From positions 1 to 42,596 of the forward strand of contig NXFV01001942.1 in NCBI GenBank assembly GCA_002803225.1: DNA of 42,596 nucleotides. Direction: 5' to 3'. A program made the position numbers and the translations under genes. Below are positions 39,761 to 42,596 of the stretch, piece by piece (the first letter of the stretch is position 1; each line of letters begins with the position of its first letter). The DNA is from Gamarada debralockiae. Its lineage: Eukaryota; Ascomycota; Leotiomycetes; Helotiales; Hyphodiscaceae. A model generated the notes under the pieces. The model saw nothing but the letters and a program-made list of their open reading frames with translations. It ran no database searches and was not told where the DNA came from.

Positions 39761-42596
39761 CCCCCCTTCTAAAAAAAGCTTGTCCGTAAGCGTATAGACA
39801 TTAGTGTATTATTATCTAGCTCCTTATATTCGTCTCGACCCTGCTCCTATACTTCTTACTAGGCATCTAGCTTCCTAGGTAGTCTAGGTCGATCTCGATT
39901 GCGTAAGTAGTACTCCCGTAGCTTACGTGGTATATACTTGAAGTTCAATACCGGGTACTATTCGAGGTCTTTATCGTGGCCTAGCTAGTAGACTCGATAG
40001 TAGAGCTATCCCTTATCTAGTTTTAACACTAATATTTCTTGTACCTCCTATTTGTTTTTAGTACTAATAATAATCGGAGGAGATAGTTCGTTAACTTACC
40101 CTAGTAGTAAGTTATCTACTATCTTATGTAATTAGTTAAATAAGAAGATATTATGTATTTTTATAATACTTAAGAGCTTAACTTTATATAAGTTACTAAT
40201 TTACTAAGTAATATCAAATAGACCTGCTATTTAGTAGTCTAGCTTATAGCTAGGCCGTTATATCCTTTAGTTCTTTATAAAGATATAGGTCTTATTATTT
40301 ACTTAGAAGTCAATAAATCACTAGTAAGTATTAATATTAGTCTTCTTCTTAGCTTAAGCTTTAGCTATTAGCTCTTTACTTAGCTTTAGTACCTTTTATA
40401 TATATATTATAATTTAGTAAGTCTTCTCTTGGCCTAATTTTTTGGCTATAGTAGTTACTATAAGTATATTTTAATTAAAGGAGGTTCTTAAAAGTCGACT
40501 ATTAACTAGTTTATATAGTAATATTCTAATACTACTATATAGGAGTATAAGCTATATATAGTCTATTATTAGTAGTAACTCTAACTAATTATCTTAGTAG
40601 TAGTTTATAAAGGGTTATAAGCACTAATTAAGGTATTAGTTTATAATTTTAGTTTAGCTATTAGTTTATAGGTAAAAAGTAGTTAAGAGCTTAAGCTTAA
40701 TACCTAGAATATAATAAAACTTTGCCTAGAATCGAGATATAAACTAGGGTCTATAGTTAGAGATAATTGACTTTAGCGGTCTATAGTATTAGTAAATTCA
40801 GTTAATATAAATTTAAGCTATATCTTTAGTTATAATAGTCTTATAATATAGTATAAAGACTAATTACTTACTTAGCTAATTAATAACTATAAAGATATTA
40901 TTATAACTTAATTAATCTTTAGATATTAACTTAAAGTCTATAGTTATATATTATTAAGGGTATTTTAGAATAGATAGTAGGTATAGTATACTAGGGGTCT
41001 TGTCTTGTAATATATAAGCTTATTGATAGGGTTAATAGTTACGTATAAATCGTTTAATATCTATAAGTATCTTATACTAGTAGTATCTAGGTTATAAGAG
41101 CTTATAAGTCTTATTACGGCTAGGGTAAGTAGTCGAGGCCTAGTTATAGGCTTCCTAGATAATTTTAGTTTATAAACCGACTACTAATACTATAAGACGG
41201 CCTCTATAAAGTAGTAGACTATCCTCTAGTATAAGTTCTAACTCTTTATGTATTACTTATTTCTAGAGTACTTATAGTAAGGGGGCTTTATAGTTATTTT
41301 ATAGTATATAGTTAATAAGATTAACTAGTTTATTAAACTAGGGCTTTTTAATAGAAGCTAGCTTAATCTTATTAATATTAATACCTAGATCTTAAAAGAT
41401 ATAAAGATTAACTTAGTCTTATAATAAGAAGGCTTATATATAGTATTTGGCTTTTAGCTTGTTCTAGAGATTAATTTTATTATTATATTATATTAGTATA
41501 TTAGCCTTAGTATTTTACTTTCTTATCTGATATATTATTATAAAGTAATAACTAGTTAATACTTTGGCCTAGTAAACTTATTAACCTATAAGTTACTTTA
41601 TAGTTATAAAGTACTTAAGAGCCTTATAATTTGTGTAAATTTAAATATATTTAATAGTCCCCTAAAGCTTTATATACTATTTTGCTAATAACTTTATAAT
41701 AGCTAGTATCTTTTTATTATATATACTATAATTGTATTTAGTAGGAGCTATTGTCTTTAAGAAGTATATAACTAAGTATTATTAGCTATTAGAGTATAGT
41801 TATAAGAGTACTCTAGTAATTACTTTATTTAAGGTATTAGTCTTAATTATAGACTATAGTTTAAAATTATAATAATAGAGGATCTTAAATAATATTAATT
41901 AAGTCTTAAGCTCTTTAAAGATCTCTTAATATTCTTTACTAAAGTAAAAGGGAACTCTTATTCTTATAAGGTATATAAGTAGCCTTATAATTACTCTATA
42001 GTTCTAAATAAAGTAATAGTAGAAGTTATAGAACCCTAGGAATAATTATATCCCTTAAACTATAGTAGGCTCTTTTTAGTTTTAAATAACTATAATCTTA
42101 TTAAGGTTAACTTTAATACTATTAGTTAAAATAATAAAGCTTAAGTACTTTATCTTTATTATTCTAAATTTATACTTTTTAATATTAGCTTATAGGCTAG
42201 TATTATATAGATACTATAAGACCTTCTTAATATAAAGCTTATGTTTAAGAGAGTTATTTAAATAAATTAAGATATTATTTAGATATACTATATAAAAGTT
42301 ATTAAGATAGTCGAATAAGATATTATTTATATAGTACTAATAGGTTATAAGGCTATTAGTTAAGCTAAAGAGTAGTACTATATATTTATATAAGCTATAC
42401 TAAGTCTAAAATATTATTAGCTCTTTAGACTAAGAGTCTATATATATATAGTAAAATACTTATTAGATATCTAGCTTTATAAAGATCTTAGTCTTATTAA
42501 TTTAAGCTAGTATTTTATTAATTAATAGTAATAAGTAGTAGTCTTTATAAGTAAGCTAATTTAGCTTATAGAAGTTAATATAGAACTATAATAACC
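39761..42596 (-). mobile_element. RIP-mutated Ty3/Gypsy retrotransposon internal region
   Basis: The stretch is very AT-rich and TA-rich, with CA and TG almost absent, the mark of RIP (C to T at CpA on both strands). On the minus strand, 42241-42336 reads ILFDYLNNFYIVYLNNILIY, a reverse-transcriptase palm in which both YLDD-type aspartates have become Asn (GAT to AAT). In front of it are remnants of the LPFGLTNAPATFQ-like segment with Trp and Gln codons turned to stops. So the polymerase region is on the minus strand, and the integrase part must lie toward 39780. The element has no usable reading frame and runs past the right edge. Confidence 0.85.

Overview
This window is nuclear DNA of a filamentous ascomycete. 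The support is short GT-AG introns (45-120 bp) with CTAAC/CTGAC-like branch points, HET-domain genes, an RTA1-domain protein, a Zn2Cys6-type regulator remnant, and a block of C-to-T decay at CpA (RIP) over a Gypsy retroelement. A leotiomycete-like fungus is my guess; no single feature proves the class. All exon joins below were read by eye from splice motifs and reading-frame continuity.

Layout. 1-3317: a four-exon SnoaL/NTF2-like gene, a long gene-poor stretch, and a three-exon gene for a small secreted cysteine-rich protein. 4231-12286: a short-chain dehydrogenase (SDR) gene cut inside an intron. Its 5' half (frameshifted) and 3' half lie about 7.1 kb apart, and each carries the same 42-bp piece of intron. 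The DNA between them holds an apparently intact five-exon JEN-family monocarboxylate transporter and a Ser/Thr-rich hypothetical gene. 12596-13987: a CorA-like membrane protein without the GMN motif. 14920-17351: a decayed HET gene and a degenerate Ras-like GTPase.

18089-20955 is a conserved housekeeping core: mitochondrial aspartate aminotransferase, with a 3-nt and a 10-nt micro-exon, and a convergent coiled-coil protein. 22087-24984: a 2EXR/DUF7730-like protein, a 405-bp MITE, an F-box-family-like exon and a related fragment with an in-frame stop. 25725-27930: a near-complete HET-domain gene with one in-frame TAA. 28228-28720: a Tc1-type transposase scrap and a small hairpin.

29714-34592 is a second conserved stretch: an RTA1-like seven-helix protein, a conserved single-membrane-segment protein and mitochondrial ribosomal protein bL28m. 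34731-36232: two decayed enzyme genes, a cis-CaaD-like tautomerase and a beta-carbonic anhydrase. 36547-38602: a decayed fungal transcription factor next to an intact cysteine-rich single-pass surface protein. 39472-42596: a RIP-mutated Gypsy element on the minus strand that runs off the window.

The genes do not form one pathway. The window alternates conserved genes (aminotransferase, bL28m, RTA1, coiled-coil protein) with accessory DNA where genes are being lost: at least eight decayed genes or fragments. The most unusual items are the micro-exon pair, the SDR gene interrupted by a transporter-bearing insert, and the small cysteine-rich secreted protein. I found no convincing new multi-gene system.
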